Below are positions 6,883 to 15,500 of a DNA stretch of 25,439 nt, in pieces. The DNA lies in IMG/VR virus record IMGVR_UViG_3300031803_000008, positions 1 to 25,439 of that record; one strand, given 5' to 3'. Source of the DNA: a virus. The notes under the pieces are model-generated. The model saw only the letters and a list, made by a program, of their open reading frames with translations. It was not told where the DNA came from and searched no databases. Within the stretch, counting starts at the first letter, position 1. Each line of letters begins with the position of its first letter. The translations under genes were made by a program, and so were the position numbers.

Positions 6883-7500
6883 CTAGGACATCCTTTCGCT
6901 AGGAGTATTTATCCTATATTTATCTATAGTTGTTCTGTATTTGTCAATCCACTTTTCTGAAAAGAGAAGATAGCCATTCATGCTATATTTAGGGCCGCTG
7001 ATTGGGGGGGTTCCACGGTGCATGTGGGTCCAGGCTGTCGGAAAAAAAACAAGCCGCCCTTTGAGCGGCTGGATGCGTATCTTTTCTGGAGTTTTAAATT
7101 CAGTATGCCCACCTTCTTCGACTGTGTTCAGATAACATTGAATGGCCAAGAATCTTCGGAAAGAAAATGGTCCAGTCGAGTCGGTGTGCCAATCATGAAA
7201 ATCGGCAACAGGTTCATATTTCTTGATGGCCAGCGATTCAATTTCACAATCTTTATATTTGGCCAATGATACAAATGCATTGTCGGCCTTAAAATATTGG
7301 CTCATGTGAGCTTCAATAATTTTGAACATTTGTTCCGAAAGTGTGTCGTCTATTGCAAGAAACACTTCGGTGTTGTGTTTGGCTGGATTGTCTCTTGTGA
7401 CCTTGTGATCAGAAGATTCAAATGCCTCAATGAGTTTGTCACATAATGACGGGGGAATGGCCTCGTCATACCATCGTATAAAATTTTCCACTTGTCTCAC
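6883..7500 (-). CDS. 2-oxoglutarate/Fe(II)-dependent oxygenase (prolyl-4-hydroxylase-like)
   Basis: This 205-residue enzyme would couple oxidation of 2-oxoglutarate to hydroxylation of a substrate. The iron-binding facial triad is visible: HTD (His105 and Asp107) within FHDWHTD, and His161 in THMHRG. Lys171, ten residues after His161 in GPKYSMNGYL, is placed to bind 2-oxoglutarate. The LKGRLVFFPTAWTHMHRGTP stretch is typical of the prolyl-hydroxylase branch, and length fits a single catalytic domain. Such genes are common beside fibre genes of marine T4-like phages; the substrate is not established here. The start taken is GTG at 7500, the first start after an in-frame TAA. No Shine-Dalgarno is visible, and a second GTG three codons on is possible. 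G+C is low (21 in the row 7201-7260), unlike the fibre upstream. Confidence 0.88.
   Translation of the reverse strand: MRQVENFIRWYDEAIPPSLCDKLIEAFESSDHKVTRDNPAKHNTEVFLAIDDTLSEQMFKIIEAHMSQYFKADNAFVSLAKYKDCEIESLAIKKYEPVADFHDWHTDSTGPFSFRRFLAIQCYLNTVEEGGHTEFKTPEKIRIQPLKGRLVFFPTAWTHMHRGTPPISGPKYSMNGYLLFSEKWIDKYRTTIDKYRINTPSERMS
6906..6924 (-). promoter_or_regulatory. Two tandem GATAAATA late-promoter-like boxes
   Basis: On the minus strand GATAAATA occurs at 6913-6906 and again at 6924-6917, 11 bases apart, about one helical turn. Each differs from the T4 late consensus TATAAATA only in the first base. They lie inside the last 45 bases of the oxygenase gene and 25-43 bases before the ATG of the spike-base-like gene at 6881, a normal distance for a late promoter. 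The coding requirement there (KYRTTIDKYRIN) explains part of the repetition, so the call is tentative. Confidence 0.4.
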
Positions 7501-7525
7501 AATATTGATAATTTATTAAAATGTG

Positions 7526-10500
7526 TTACTTCCACGCTCTCAGAGTATATTGCCATTTCTCGGTGTCGATGGATCTCTGCGTGCCAAGAGGAACTTCGCC
7601 GCCGAAGCCATCGTCGTACCAAAGGGCGTCTATAATTCTCAAAACAACCGCCCCCACTGTGCTCCCGGCGCCGAAGAGGTTCTCTTCAGTGTGGATGCTG
7701 GCATAAGTAGAGTTAGCCCAGTACGAGATCGCCGAGGATCCGCTGTTCTGAACAATATTGTTGACATTGACTTCATCACCATTTCGATAACCTAGGTCTT
7801 GGTCAAGTCCAGCCGGTGGGCTCGAATCGGCGCCCATGATTCCCACAAGACATACCTGTAGGATCCTCGGAGTCGTGCCGAGACCGTGTGCAAAGTGCCA
7901 AAGGGTGGGAAAGACCCCTGACGTGGCCGGAATCGGCGGGACCCCGGACTGTGGAAGATCAATGCCTGTTTGTTCAAAATATTGATCCGAGATGGTCGGG
8001 CCCGGGATCTTGCCTCTTTCAATTGGCCCGTGGTCAGCCCCAGTGTCATCCGTGAACATTAATGAAGACGGGGTTGTACTCTTGACCCAGATTTGACCAT
8101 AACCTCCATGCGAGGTTGCACTAACCTGACTTGATGATTGTTCGGAAATTGCAATGGCTCCGTTGACTGAGAGTTTGGATGGACTTGTCGCGTTGGGCCC
8201 GGAATTAAGGGCAACATTTGCTGAAGGTGAAATAGTAAAAGGTCGTTTACCAGAACCATAAGGGCTAGTATCATTGCCCGGGTTGGAAGCTCCAGGTAAG
8301 CGAGCCTGGTCAATAAGAAGGCCATTGTTATCTATACCTATTCGCCAATAATTTATGTCGCCGCCGGAGATTTCTTTCAACTCTAGTAAAGGTGTATCAG
8401 CTTGAATCCGAAAGGTTGCCTGTTGTCCGTTCGCACCTATTATATCGACAGCACGAACAGGAGCAGCAAGGGATCCGAATGTGGCTCCTCCTGAAGTAAG
8501 GACCTCCCCCGAATTGGTAATTCTCATTCTCTCCGTAAACGCATCTCCAGCGCCCAGACCGACAAAAGTCCCAAAACGCATATACTTGGTACTATGCCAA
8601 CCTAGGGTGGACTGGTTGCTCTCGATGCCTAATCGAACATATTCAGTGATCCCGGATCCTTCTTGTATAAGAAGTTGAGGATTCGTACCATCGGTGGCGC
8701 CTGTAATATGAAGCAACTGATCCGGCAATTGTTCATTAATGCCAATCTTGCCATCATGACGAATTGTCATTCGGCTCTCGGGAGTGGTGGTGTTATCGGG
8801 CGTGGTCATGAAGCTCAAAGAGGCTGGCGATTCGGACCCGTCCCACGAGCCGAAGGCGGATGCAGAAATTTTTGCTCCAATGCTATGCGCGTTGAGCGGA
8901 TCATCTCCTCTAAATTCAATGTGACCAAGACCTTGGTTGCCGATGATTGATGGATCCGTCTGCTCCAGTATTATTGTAGGACCCTGTGACGTTCCTGGTC
9001 CACCGGTGTCTCCGAACTTTGATATATGAAGTAGGGATAATGGGCTTGTCTCACCTATACCAACATTACCATTCTTATCAAGAACCATATATTCGGAGGA
9101 GCCCGATCCGAAGGTTATATTGTTACCTCGACCGGTCCCAGCATTATGACCAAATCCAATATAACCCATGAGAGTTTCGTCAACCTGGCGGCCTAGTTTA
9201 TGTATGGCCGTGGTCCAGTTTCCGGTTGTCTCAGGCGATACACGTTCTACCCAATGTCTGAGCATATCTCTGTGACCACCGGTGGCCACACCAAATGTAA
9301 CTATGTTGGCTGTATCACCCGCAACATTTGTTAGCTCTGTGGATTTCTGTACACTAAATGCGGATTTTGGATCCTTCGCTGCGGTGCCGAATCCGGCGCC
9401 TACTTTAAGCCTAGAACCAGATGTTGATGTATCGCCTTCCCCTACATAAAGCTGCCGGTGGATTGTGGCTACGGTTCCATCAAATTTCATTCTTTCTGTA
9501 CTATTTTCCATAAGTGAAAACGGGTCGTTACTAAACGAACCAATCTCTACGCCGGCATCAGTTGATCTAAATACGCCTTTGATCTCCATACTAGTAGTAT
9601 CTACAACTGTAAATCTTGGGGAATTGGATCCTTCTAGGTAAATACCATCATCGGTTACATTAGTATTGGCATGAAGTAGATGGAGCCCAGGTCCATGGAG
9701 ATTAAAAGAAAAATTGCAGGATCCAGTCAAGGTCTGAGGCTCCATAACAAAGGTCCTTCGATAGGTACCAAACGTGCCGCCGGCATTAGTTCGATCATAG
9801 TCAATAAAGTAGTAACCATTTTCAATCCCGCCTCGCCAATGTTGCGAGCCATCGGTTGGGGCCGAGGTGGATTCAGTCCAACCCCACATTACTGCGCCGG
9901 TTGTCGTATTTATTCTTGCAGTCGAAACGGTCGCGAGCGTCGTGGTTCCAGATACGTCAAGAGTGGTGCCAACATCAAGGGCAGTACCAACAAATAGTTT
10001 CTTTGCAATACCAACACCACCGGATACTCGTAAGGCTCCGGATGTTGAGTTGAATGCTTCAACTGTATCAAGAATCCGGACAATTGCCGATCCTTCGATC
10101 CCAGTCGTGCTGAAGCCTGTGTTCCCGGACACATGTAACGGATATAATGGGATGTCAATATTAATTCCTACCTGGCCGTTGGATCCATTAAATGTTGCAA
10201 CTCTGTTGCCATTACTACTGCCGAAATTGCTCTTGCCTATATAGTGAGTGGCAGTCGAGTTCCCGCCGATAAAGAGCTGGCCTCCATGATATTGAAGATA
10301 CAATGACGACCAGGCGCCGTTGTCGCGGGCTTGAATTTCATTGGCGTCCAGGATCACATTGTCGGCACCCAGATCGCCTAACAGAAGCATACCGCCGCCG
10401 GAAACGGTCACGGTCGACGCGCCACCCATTATATGCAAAGGAACTTTCGCCTCATTTGAACTATCTAGCTGACCGAAAGTTCCAATACCAACATTACCAC

Positions 10501-12295
10501 CTCTCGTGATACGCATATACTCGGTGGAATTCCAGCCAAATGTTATTAGATCAGAGTCATCATCGTTGCCGGTGCCCGTTGTTGTTTGATTGTATCCAAA
10601 TTGAATATATCCTTGCAGATCCGAGTCAACTTGCCTATGTAGTTTTATCCTGGAGCTTTGCCAATCAGAGCCGCCGCCAGTGAGGCGTCTACTTGTAATT
10701 CTTAGTGAATCACTGTTAGTAACCTTGAGCCCAAACCTAGCAATCTCAGTCGTCTGAATGGTTCCGGTTCCCAGGGGCGTGGCGTTTACATGAAGGGCTG
10801 CCCCAGGAGAGGTAGTTCCAATACCAACATTGGCACTACCAGAACTTGCGAGCCCGGCCAGACCGCCAGGACCCACCTGGATAGTCATCAAACTATTAAG
10901 GAAATTAGTGGCTTGTATGTTATTGGTCAGAGTACCAAAATGGAACCCCGAGGCATTGCCATCATCCCAAGCAAGAGAAGGTTTGCCTCCTCCAGCGGCC
11001 AATCCAATCCTAATAAATTCATGAGTGCCTTCACTTATTTGCATTTGGGGATTAGTAGTACCGATAACATTAAACTCTGCTCCACCCCATGGAGTACCTC
11101 CAATCCCTATGTTTCCACTACCATCCTCGACTATAACAGAATCACCAAGACTAAAAGCCCCGGTCCACTTGGCCAGCTTGCCCGATGTTGCGCCTGGAAC
11201 GCCGGGTCCACTAAGAGTGGAAGAACTAGTCCCTCCCGCCATCCACTCTACACCAGCACCCGCACCCCCCTTAGAAGTAAGAATTTCCAAAGGGGCCCCG
11301 GCTAAATTGTTGACATCGAGGAAGTCTCCGTCAAGTTTCATGTTCCCGGAGAGCGTGAGAAGGTCAGTTACACCAAGGGTACCACCAATCAATGAATCTC
11401 CTGAGGCTTGGAATGTTCCGAATACATCCAATGTTTTCGCTGGGGTATTTATATTAATACCGACCCGGCCGAGGTTAGCATCGAAGTATGCAATTCTATG
11501 CGCTGACCCAGAGCCATGGGCGGCGGCGCCTACGATGAGATCGCCGCCGCCAAAGACGAGGTCGAGGTTACCGCCTGGTGATTTGTGCTGGAGGAAAAGA
11601 GTCGAGGCGGTGGTGGCATCCGAGCGCGCCAGAATTTCATTACGATCTATAATTATATTTGGGCCGGTTTCTTCGCCAAGCATCAACATACCCGCACCAG
11701 GGGATAATCCCACGTTCGATGGTGTGAATATGTGCAAGTCAACTTTGGGGTCCGTCGTTCCAATGCCAAGCCGGCCGGCTCGGGTAAAGGTGAACAAATC
11801 TGTTTCTACTGCACTATTCACTCCTTTAATATCTAATCTATCAAGGTCACTATAATGAATTACCATTCCCGTTTCGGCATGTTCCATAAGACGAATAGCC
11901 GCAACATGTGGTGCCGTCCCACTGACCGCCATCAAACTTAAATTAGCATAAGTACCAGTTCCTTGCGCCACAACATTTATACTAGCCGTTGCACCCGTGC
12001 CAGTTTTTAGAATATGGATTTGGTCCGTTGTAGTGGTAGTAGGTTCACCTGAGGCCAAGAAATTACCAATCCCAAGTCCACCATCATCGCTAATAATAAA
12101 AAGGCTACCCTCAAGGCCTTGAGGAATGGCTCCAGTATATTCACCGTCAATTGTACCACCAAGACGACTAATATCACTAGTACCTGTACCAGGAAGACCA
12201 TTGACAATAGAAATTACTTCATTTGTCTTGTCTTTAAATTGAGTAAATGTGTCAGTCATGACAACATTTGAAACTTGGGTAGTATTAACTGGCAT
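7526..12295 (-). CDS. Long modular tail fibre protein
   Basis: This 1589-residue fibre probably mediates host recognition. Residues 1-35 (DTFTQFKDKTNEVISI) resemble the baseplate-attachment end of marine phage fibres. The shaft (about 170-1260) has at least eight copies of a G.VGI...P...LHV motif, at residues 175, 276, 394, 488, 600, 706, 1076 and 1182, and three longer recurring module types. Residues 1399-1425 carry the fibre motif YGQIWVKSTTPSSLMFTDD. The C-terminal tip (1465-1589) contains AHGLGTTPRILQVCLVG and GYRNGDEV, a known phage tail C-terminal pattern. There is no recognisable S74/endosialidase autochaperone. The ATG overlaps the end of the 90-residue gene by 11 bases, and AAGGA lies about 11 bases before it. 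G+C is 32-35% over the N-terminal region but reaches 58-68% in sampled shaft rows. Confidence 0.88.
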   Translation of the reverse strand: MPVNTTQVSNVVMTDTFTQFKDKTNEVISIVNGLPGTGTSDISRLGGTIDGEYTGAIPQGLEGSLFIISDDGGLGIGNFLASGEPTTTTTDQIHILKTGTGATASINVVAQGTGTYANLSLMAVSGTAPHVAAIRLMEHAETGMVIHYSDLDRLDIKGVNSAVETDLFTFTRAGRLGIGTTDPKVDLHIFTPSNVGLSPGAGMLMLGEETGPNIIIDRNEILARSDATTASTLFLQHKSPGGNLDLVFGGGDLIVGAAAHGSGSAHRIAYFDANLGRVGININTPAKTLDVFGTFQASGDSLIGGTLGVTDLLTLSGNMKLDGDFLDVNNLAGAPLEILTSKGGAGAGVEWMAGGTSSSTLSGPGVPGATSGKLAKWTGAFSLGDSVIVEDGSGNIGIGGTPWGGAEFNVIGTTNPQMQISEGTHEFIRIGLAAGGGKPSLAWDDGNASGFHFGTLTNNIQATNFLNSLMTIQVGPGGLAGLASSGSANVGIGTTSPGAALHVNATPLGTGTIQTTEIARFGLKVTNSDSLRITSRRLTGGGSDWQSSRIKLHRQVDSDLQGYIQFGYNQTTTGTGNDDDSDLITFGWNSTEYMRITRGGNVGIGTFGQLDSSNEAKVPLHIMGGASTVTVSGGGMLLLGDLGADNVILDANEIQARDNGAWSSLYLQYHGGQLFIGGNSTATHYIGKSNFGSSNGNRVATFNGSNGQVGINIDIPLYPLHVSGNTGFSTTGIEGSAIVRILDTVEAFNSTSGALRVSGGVGIAKKLFVGTALDVGTTLDVSGTTTLATVSTARINTTTGAVMWGWTESTSAPTDGSQHWRGGIENGYYFIDYDRTNAGGTFGTYRRTFVMEPQTLTGSCNFSFNLHGPGLHLLHANTNVTDDGIYLEGSNSPRFTVVDTTSMEIKGVFRSTDAGVEIGSFSNDPFSLMENSTERMKFDGTVATIHRQLYVGEGDTSTSGSRLKVGAGFGTAAKDPKSAFSVQKSTELTNVAGDTANIVTFGVATGGHRDMLRHWVERVSPETTGNWTTAIHKLGRQVDETLMGYIGFGHNAGTGRGNNITFGSGSSEYMVLDKNGNVGIGETSPLSLLHISKFGDTGGPGTSQGPTIILEQTDPSIIGNQGLGHIEFRGDDPLNAHSIGAKISASAFGSWDGSESPASLSFMTTPDNTTTPESRMTIRHDGKIGINEQLPDQLLHITGATDGTNPQLLIQEGSGITEYVRLGIESNQSTLGWHSTKYMRFGTFVGLGAGDAFTERMRITNSGEVLTSGGATFGSLAAPVRAVDIIGANGQQATFRIQADTPLLELKEISGGDINYWRIGIDNNGLLIDQARLPGASNPGNDTSPYGSGKRPFTISPSANVALNSGPNATSPSKLSVNGAIAISEQSSSQVSATSHGGYGQIWVKSTTPSSLMFTDDTGADHGPIERGKIPGPTISDQYFEQTGIDLPQSGVPPIPATSGVFPTLWHFAHGLGTTPRILQVCLVGIMGADSSPPAGLDQDLGYRNGDEVNVNNIVQNSGSSAISYWANSTYASIHTEENLFGAGSTVGAVVLRIIDALWYDDGFGGEVPLGTQRSIDTEKWQYTLRAWK
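9050..9304 (-). repeat. Fibre module B, copy 2 (copy 1 at 10484-10744)
   Basis: Residues 998-1082 repeat residues 518-604. Shared elements are W....I..L.RQVD..L.GYI.FG.N...G.G, then ITFG..S.EYM, and G.NVGIG. Copy 1 carries an extra Asp-rich loop (GNDDDSD) at about residues 576-582. This module type differs from module A, so the shaft is a mosaic and not a simple tandem array. Confidence 0.75.
10124..10393 (-). repeat. Fibre module A, copy 2 (copy 1 at 11417-11695)
   Basis: Residues 635-724 repeat residues 201-293. Both run GML(M/L)LG, then N(I/V)I(I/L)D.NEI.AR, S.L(F/Y)LQ, a G-rich GG.L..G segment, R.A.F...G.VGIN, and end with the LHV-type motif. The N.I.D.NEI.AR segment is a recognised fibre-associated motif. 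The copies are clearly homologous but diverged, which suggests an old duplication or recombination between related fibres. Confidence 0.75.
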
Positions 12296-12557
12296 CCTTA
12301 TCGCTTTCCTTGGTTTCTGATATGATTTGCTTTAATAAATTTTTTATTTCGCCCATTTCGTCTTTGAGAACATCTATGTCTTCTCTAACATTATTTATAC
12401 TATCTAGTTTGGCCTGATTGGCATTGTGAAATTTTACTCGATTTCTATAACTGGTTAATTTTTGCGTATCTGCATTAATAACAGCCTGCGAATGTGTATC
12501 GCGAACCAATCCAGGAACATCAGTTGGTATGTATCTAGAAGAAGGCTTTTCGCTCAT
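12285..12557 (-). CDS. Small coiled-coil virion protein upstream of the fibre
   Basis: This 90-residue protein starts with an extended segment containing GLVRDTHSQAVINAD (residues 16-30) and continues as a predicted coiled coil from about residue 44 to 84 (heptads in SINNVREDIDVLKDEMGEIK). The combination of a RD..S.A(V/I)IN motif and a coiled-coil tail is common in a small family encoded among baseplate/fibre genes of marine T4-like phages, usually listed only as a structural protein. It may link the fibre to the baseplate; that is inference. AAGGGA lies about 10 bases before the ATG. The end overlaps the fibre ATG by 11 bases, so the two are probably translated together. A perfect late box lies inside this gene at 12392-12399. 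Confidence 0.7.
   Translation of the reverse strand: MSEKPSSRYIPTDVPGLVRDTHSQAVINADTQKLTSYRNRVKFHNANQAKLDSINNVREDIDVLKDEMGEIKNLLKQIISETKESDKDAS
12392..12399 (-). promoter_or_regulatory. Intragenic TATAAATA late-promoter box before the long fibre
   Basis: The minus strand reads AGTATAAATAATG, a perfect match to the T4 late consensus. It lies within the 90-residue gene (codons for SINNV), about 97 bases before the fibre ATG at 12295. It would give the fibre its own late transcript. The codons impose ATAAATAA there anyway, so chance is not excluded. Confidence 0.4.
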
Positions 12558-12578
12558 TTTGCGTATGTCCCTTGTTTA

Positions 12579-15500
12579 TTATTCAACGGCAATTGCTCTT
12601 AAATCACTCACGATAGGAACTATTAGAGGATCATTACTTTGCATTACAATCTTAATTGCAAACTGATTGAATGTATTATATTGCTGGGCAGAAGGTTGAT
12701 TGCCTGATTCGGTACCCTCTGCGCCAAATTGGGGAAGCAAAGAGCCGTCGGCGGTTTGGGTTTCGTATGTCAAAGGGAAGGGGTCGGTGCCTGGTCCAGA
12801 GAACCTAATTTCTCGGAAGATATCTGCGCTCGGAGTTACTTCGGCTGAATATCCCTGATTTCTGGACATTAGTTTCCATCTCTTCTTCTCGAAAGGTTCA
12901 ATGTCAGATATATTCTTGACTTTGCTATAAACCCAAACTCTAGTTCCTCTAGGCTGTGATGCCGTCAAGTATATCTTAATGTCTGTTGCCTCTGCGCCAG
13001 GTAACAGTATAACCTTCTTAGTCATGTATCGTGCAAGGAAGTTTCCAGGACCAGCTGGTTCATCTTCACCATGATATTTAATTACTGCGCCAGTTCCAGT
13101 AGTTGTAGTAATAGAAACATTTGGACTGTGCAAATAAGTATTTCCAACATTAGATAGTGTCACACCAACTATTGAGCTGGTACCATTGATTATAGGCTTG
13201 CCAATGGCACCAATTCCAATTGCACCAGGAAGCATTTCAATATTAATAGTATCTTGGTCAGAATATCCCCCTCCAGCACTTTCGATATAGAATCCACCCC
13301 CTATGTTATTTCCCCCGGCATAGTCGTCAGTTGCAATAAAGTTGGTAGGCCAGGTGTTTGCATATAAATTCCCATCATTGATAAGGTTTCGGATCATTGT
13401 CAATGAAAGTCTTTCTAGGTTAATCATCGGAGAAATGTTTTCACTGACCGTAGAAATTATTCCTTTAAGCAGAAATGATCCTGTCTTATTATTCAGGAGT
13501 TTTAGAGTATTGGATGGGACGGTATCTTGATGCAACTGTAATGGTGAATAGTCAAATGGATTAAGAATCAATGGATTAGGAACACCAATATCTGCCTTTG
13601 TGGCTGCTGCATAAGAAAACGTAGTGAATCCAGACGGGAAATCTAATGTAGACGAATCAACACGGAAGCGATGATATAGATATCCATTTGGACTTGCTCC
13701 ACCATCTTCGCTGTTAATACTACTATAGAATTTATGTGCAGAAGTAGAAGTTGACGGAGTGCCTAGTCCATCTACACCCGATGGAAGGTTTACATGGGCA
13801 AGGGGATTATGAACCCTGAACTGTGGTGGAGTGTACTGTGTCATTGCATTAGATGTCTTCCAAATTGCAGTTCCTACTGAAGTTGGATCAAACTTGCACT
13901 TGTGTAATCTGAACATCATGTCTTGATTAACTTCAGGCTGCCAAGTTGTACCGTTTTGAGACTTGAACAAGGATCCAAGGTGCGGTTGACTATCAATCGT
14001 CACAGCAGGAATACCAGTTTCTCCCCCAGTACCGACTGAACTTGCTCCAACCTTTGCAGTCCAAACTTCATATTCAATACTATCAGAAAGCAGCACAACT
14101 GCAAATTCATTGCCGCCCGCCAGATACACAGGATAATCAAACTTGAAGTTAGTTATTGTATCATTATTAGCTGTAGATGGTAAATCATTCAGGCCACCAG
14201 AACTTACGGTAATATTAGTTGGATATCTGATAGCCCGTCCTAGAACATGGCCTCCATGAGGAACACCACCAATGGTGGGGCGTATTTGAAGATTAACAGG
14301 AAGACCTCTGTTTGAATCAGAAATCACAGACGAATCTGGCTTTGTAGCAAACCAAATATCAACACTATCAATGAAGATTCCTTCTGGATACTTATGAGGA
14401 TCAACCAAAAATGATTGAGCCAAGGGATCCAGATGACAAATTGTTCCAACTTCAATTTGTCGTCCAGTTTCAGAAATTTCTGTCAACTGAGTTGTTGTAA
14501 TTCGAGAATCAGTAACACTATTGGTTATTGTCTCTATTCCCATTACATCCATAGTATATGTTGCACGAGTTTCAATTACACCCGAAGCCCTGAACGTGCC
14601 TATACCAAAGGAATGAAGACTTTCCGAATATTTGTCAGAGGAATCTCGTACCTGGAAGGATTTATTACCCACCAAGAATCGAGTTAGATCGCTGGTCTGT
14701 TCATCAGATGTTGCATTTTGTGAATTGAAGAGGTCTTGCGTACCAGCAGGTCCAGGATCACCCTCTTGTTGTTTGGACAGGAGAAGGTTGGCCCAATTAT
14801 AATTGGGAACATGGAAGACACCAAATAACTGGCCAGCAGGAGTTGTTTTATGATCGCTAATACTATATCGACTTTGAGTGTTGGGTGTGGGCTCGCTGAA
14901 ATCGCTCGATACGATTAATTGATTTGTAACATTACTATAACTACTAATTGTTCTAGATTGACCATAACCACGACCTTCTGTAATATAAATTGTCTTACCA
15001 TAGAGATCGACCCCAGGACTTCCTCCGGGCTTATCTTTGGCTCGGCCGGCGCCTACCCCAGGGGCCTCTGTTGTGTACCAACTCTCCGAAGTAGCCGCAG
15101 AATTATCTATTGTAATTGTTCTTGCATCAATTCTATTCTGAACAGTTCCAGAATAGTGTTTGTACGAAACAACCGTCCGAGTTTGTCCAGTGCTTATAGT
15201 TCCTGATACGATGTCTCCAACATTAAACATACCATTTGCATTGACAATAAAGTGGGTGTTTCCATAATTCCCAACAACAAGTCCAATCCCATCTTCTATT
15301 GCACCAGAGTATAAAAGGTCTTCGTTGTTTGTTGCGGAACTAAACGGAGTAACTCCAAATGCGGCCGACACGCCGTCATTGTGTCTCAACACCAATTCGT
15401 TTGCTCGTTCGGTATATGGTCGAATGTCAACATCATCAAAGGACGGATACATTACTGTAGTAGGCTTTAATCCATGCACTCTAAACGAAATATCAATGGG

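Larger units (their letters stand above)
8699..11773 (-). repeat. Degenerate protein repeat array G.VGI(G/N)...P...LH(V/I)
   Basis: Eight copies of a roughly 18-residue motif occur in the fibre, including RLGIGTTDPKVDLHI, RVGININTPAKTLDV, NVGIGTTSPGAALHV, NVGIGETSPLSLLHI and KIGINEQLPDQLLHI. Intervals between copies are mostly about 100 residues, with one gap of about 370 residues (706 to 1076). The motif is widely seen in trimeric phage fibres as a beta-strand pair between shaft domains. Copies are diverged, so at DNA level only short stretches such as ACCAACATTACCA recur. Confidence 0.85.

Noticed and set aside
11446-11453. Perfect TATAAATA on the minus strand inside the fibre gene
   Set aside because: It encodes part of the conserved repeat VGININTP and has no gene start downstream within several kilobases, so it is most likely a coding coincidence.
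11025-11855. Long plus-strand open frame (276 codons) opposite the tail fibre
   Set aside because: It lies wholly antisense to the fibre shaft in its G+C-rich part, is Pro/Ser-rich with no recognisable domain, and has no ribosome-binding site context. It reads as a shadow of the Gly-rich repeats on the minus strand.
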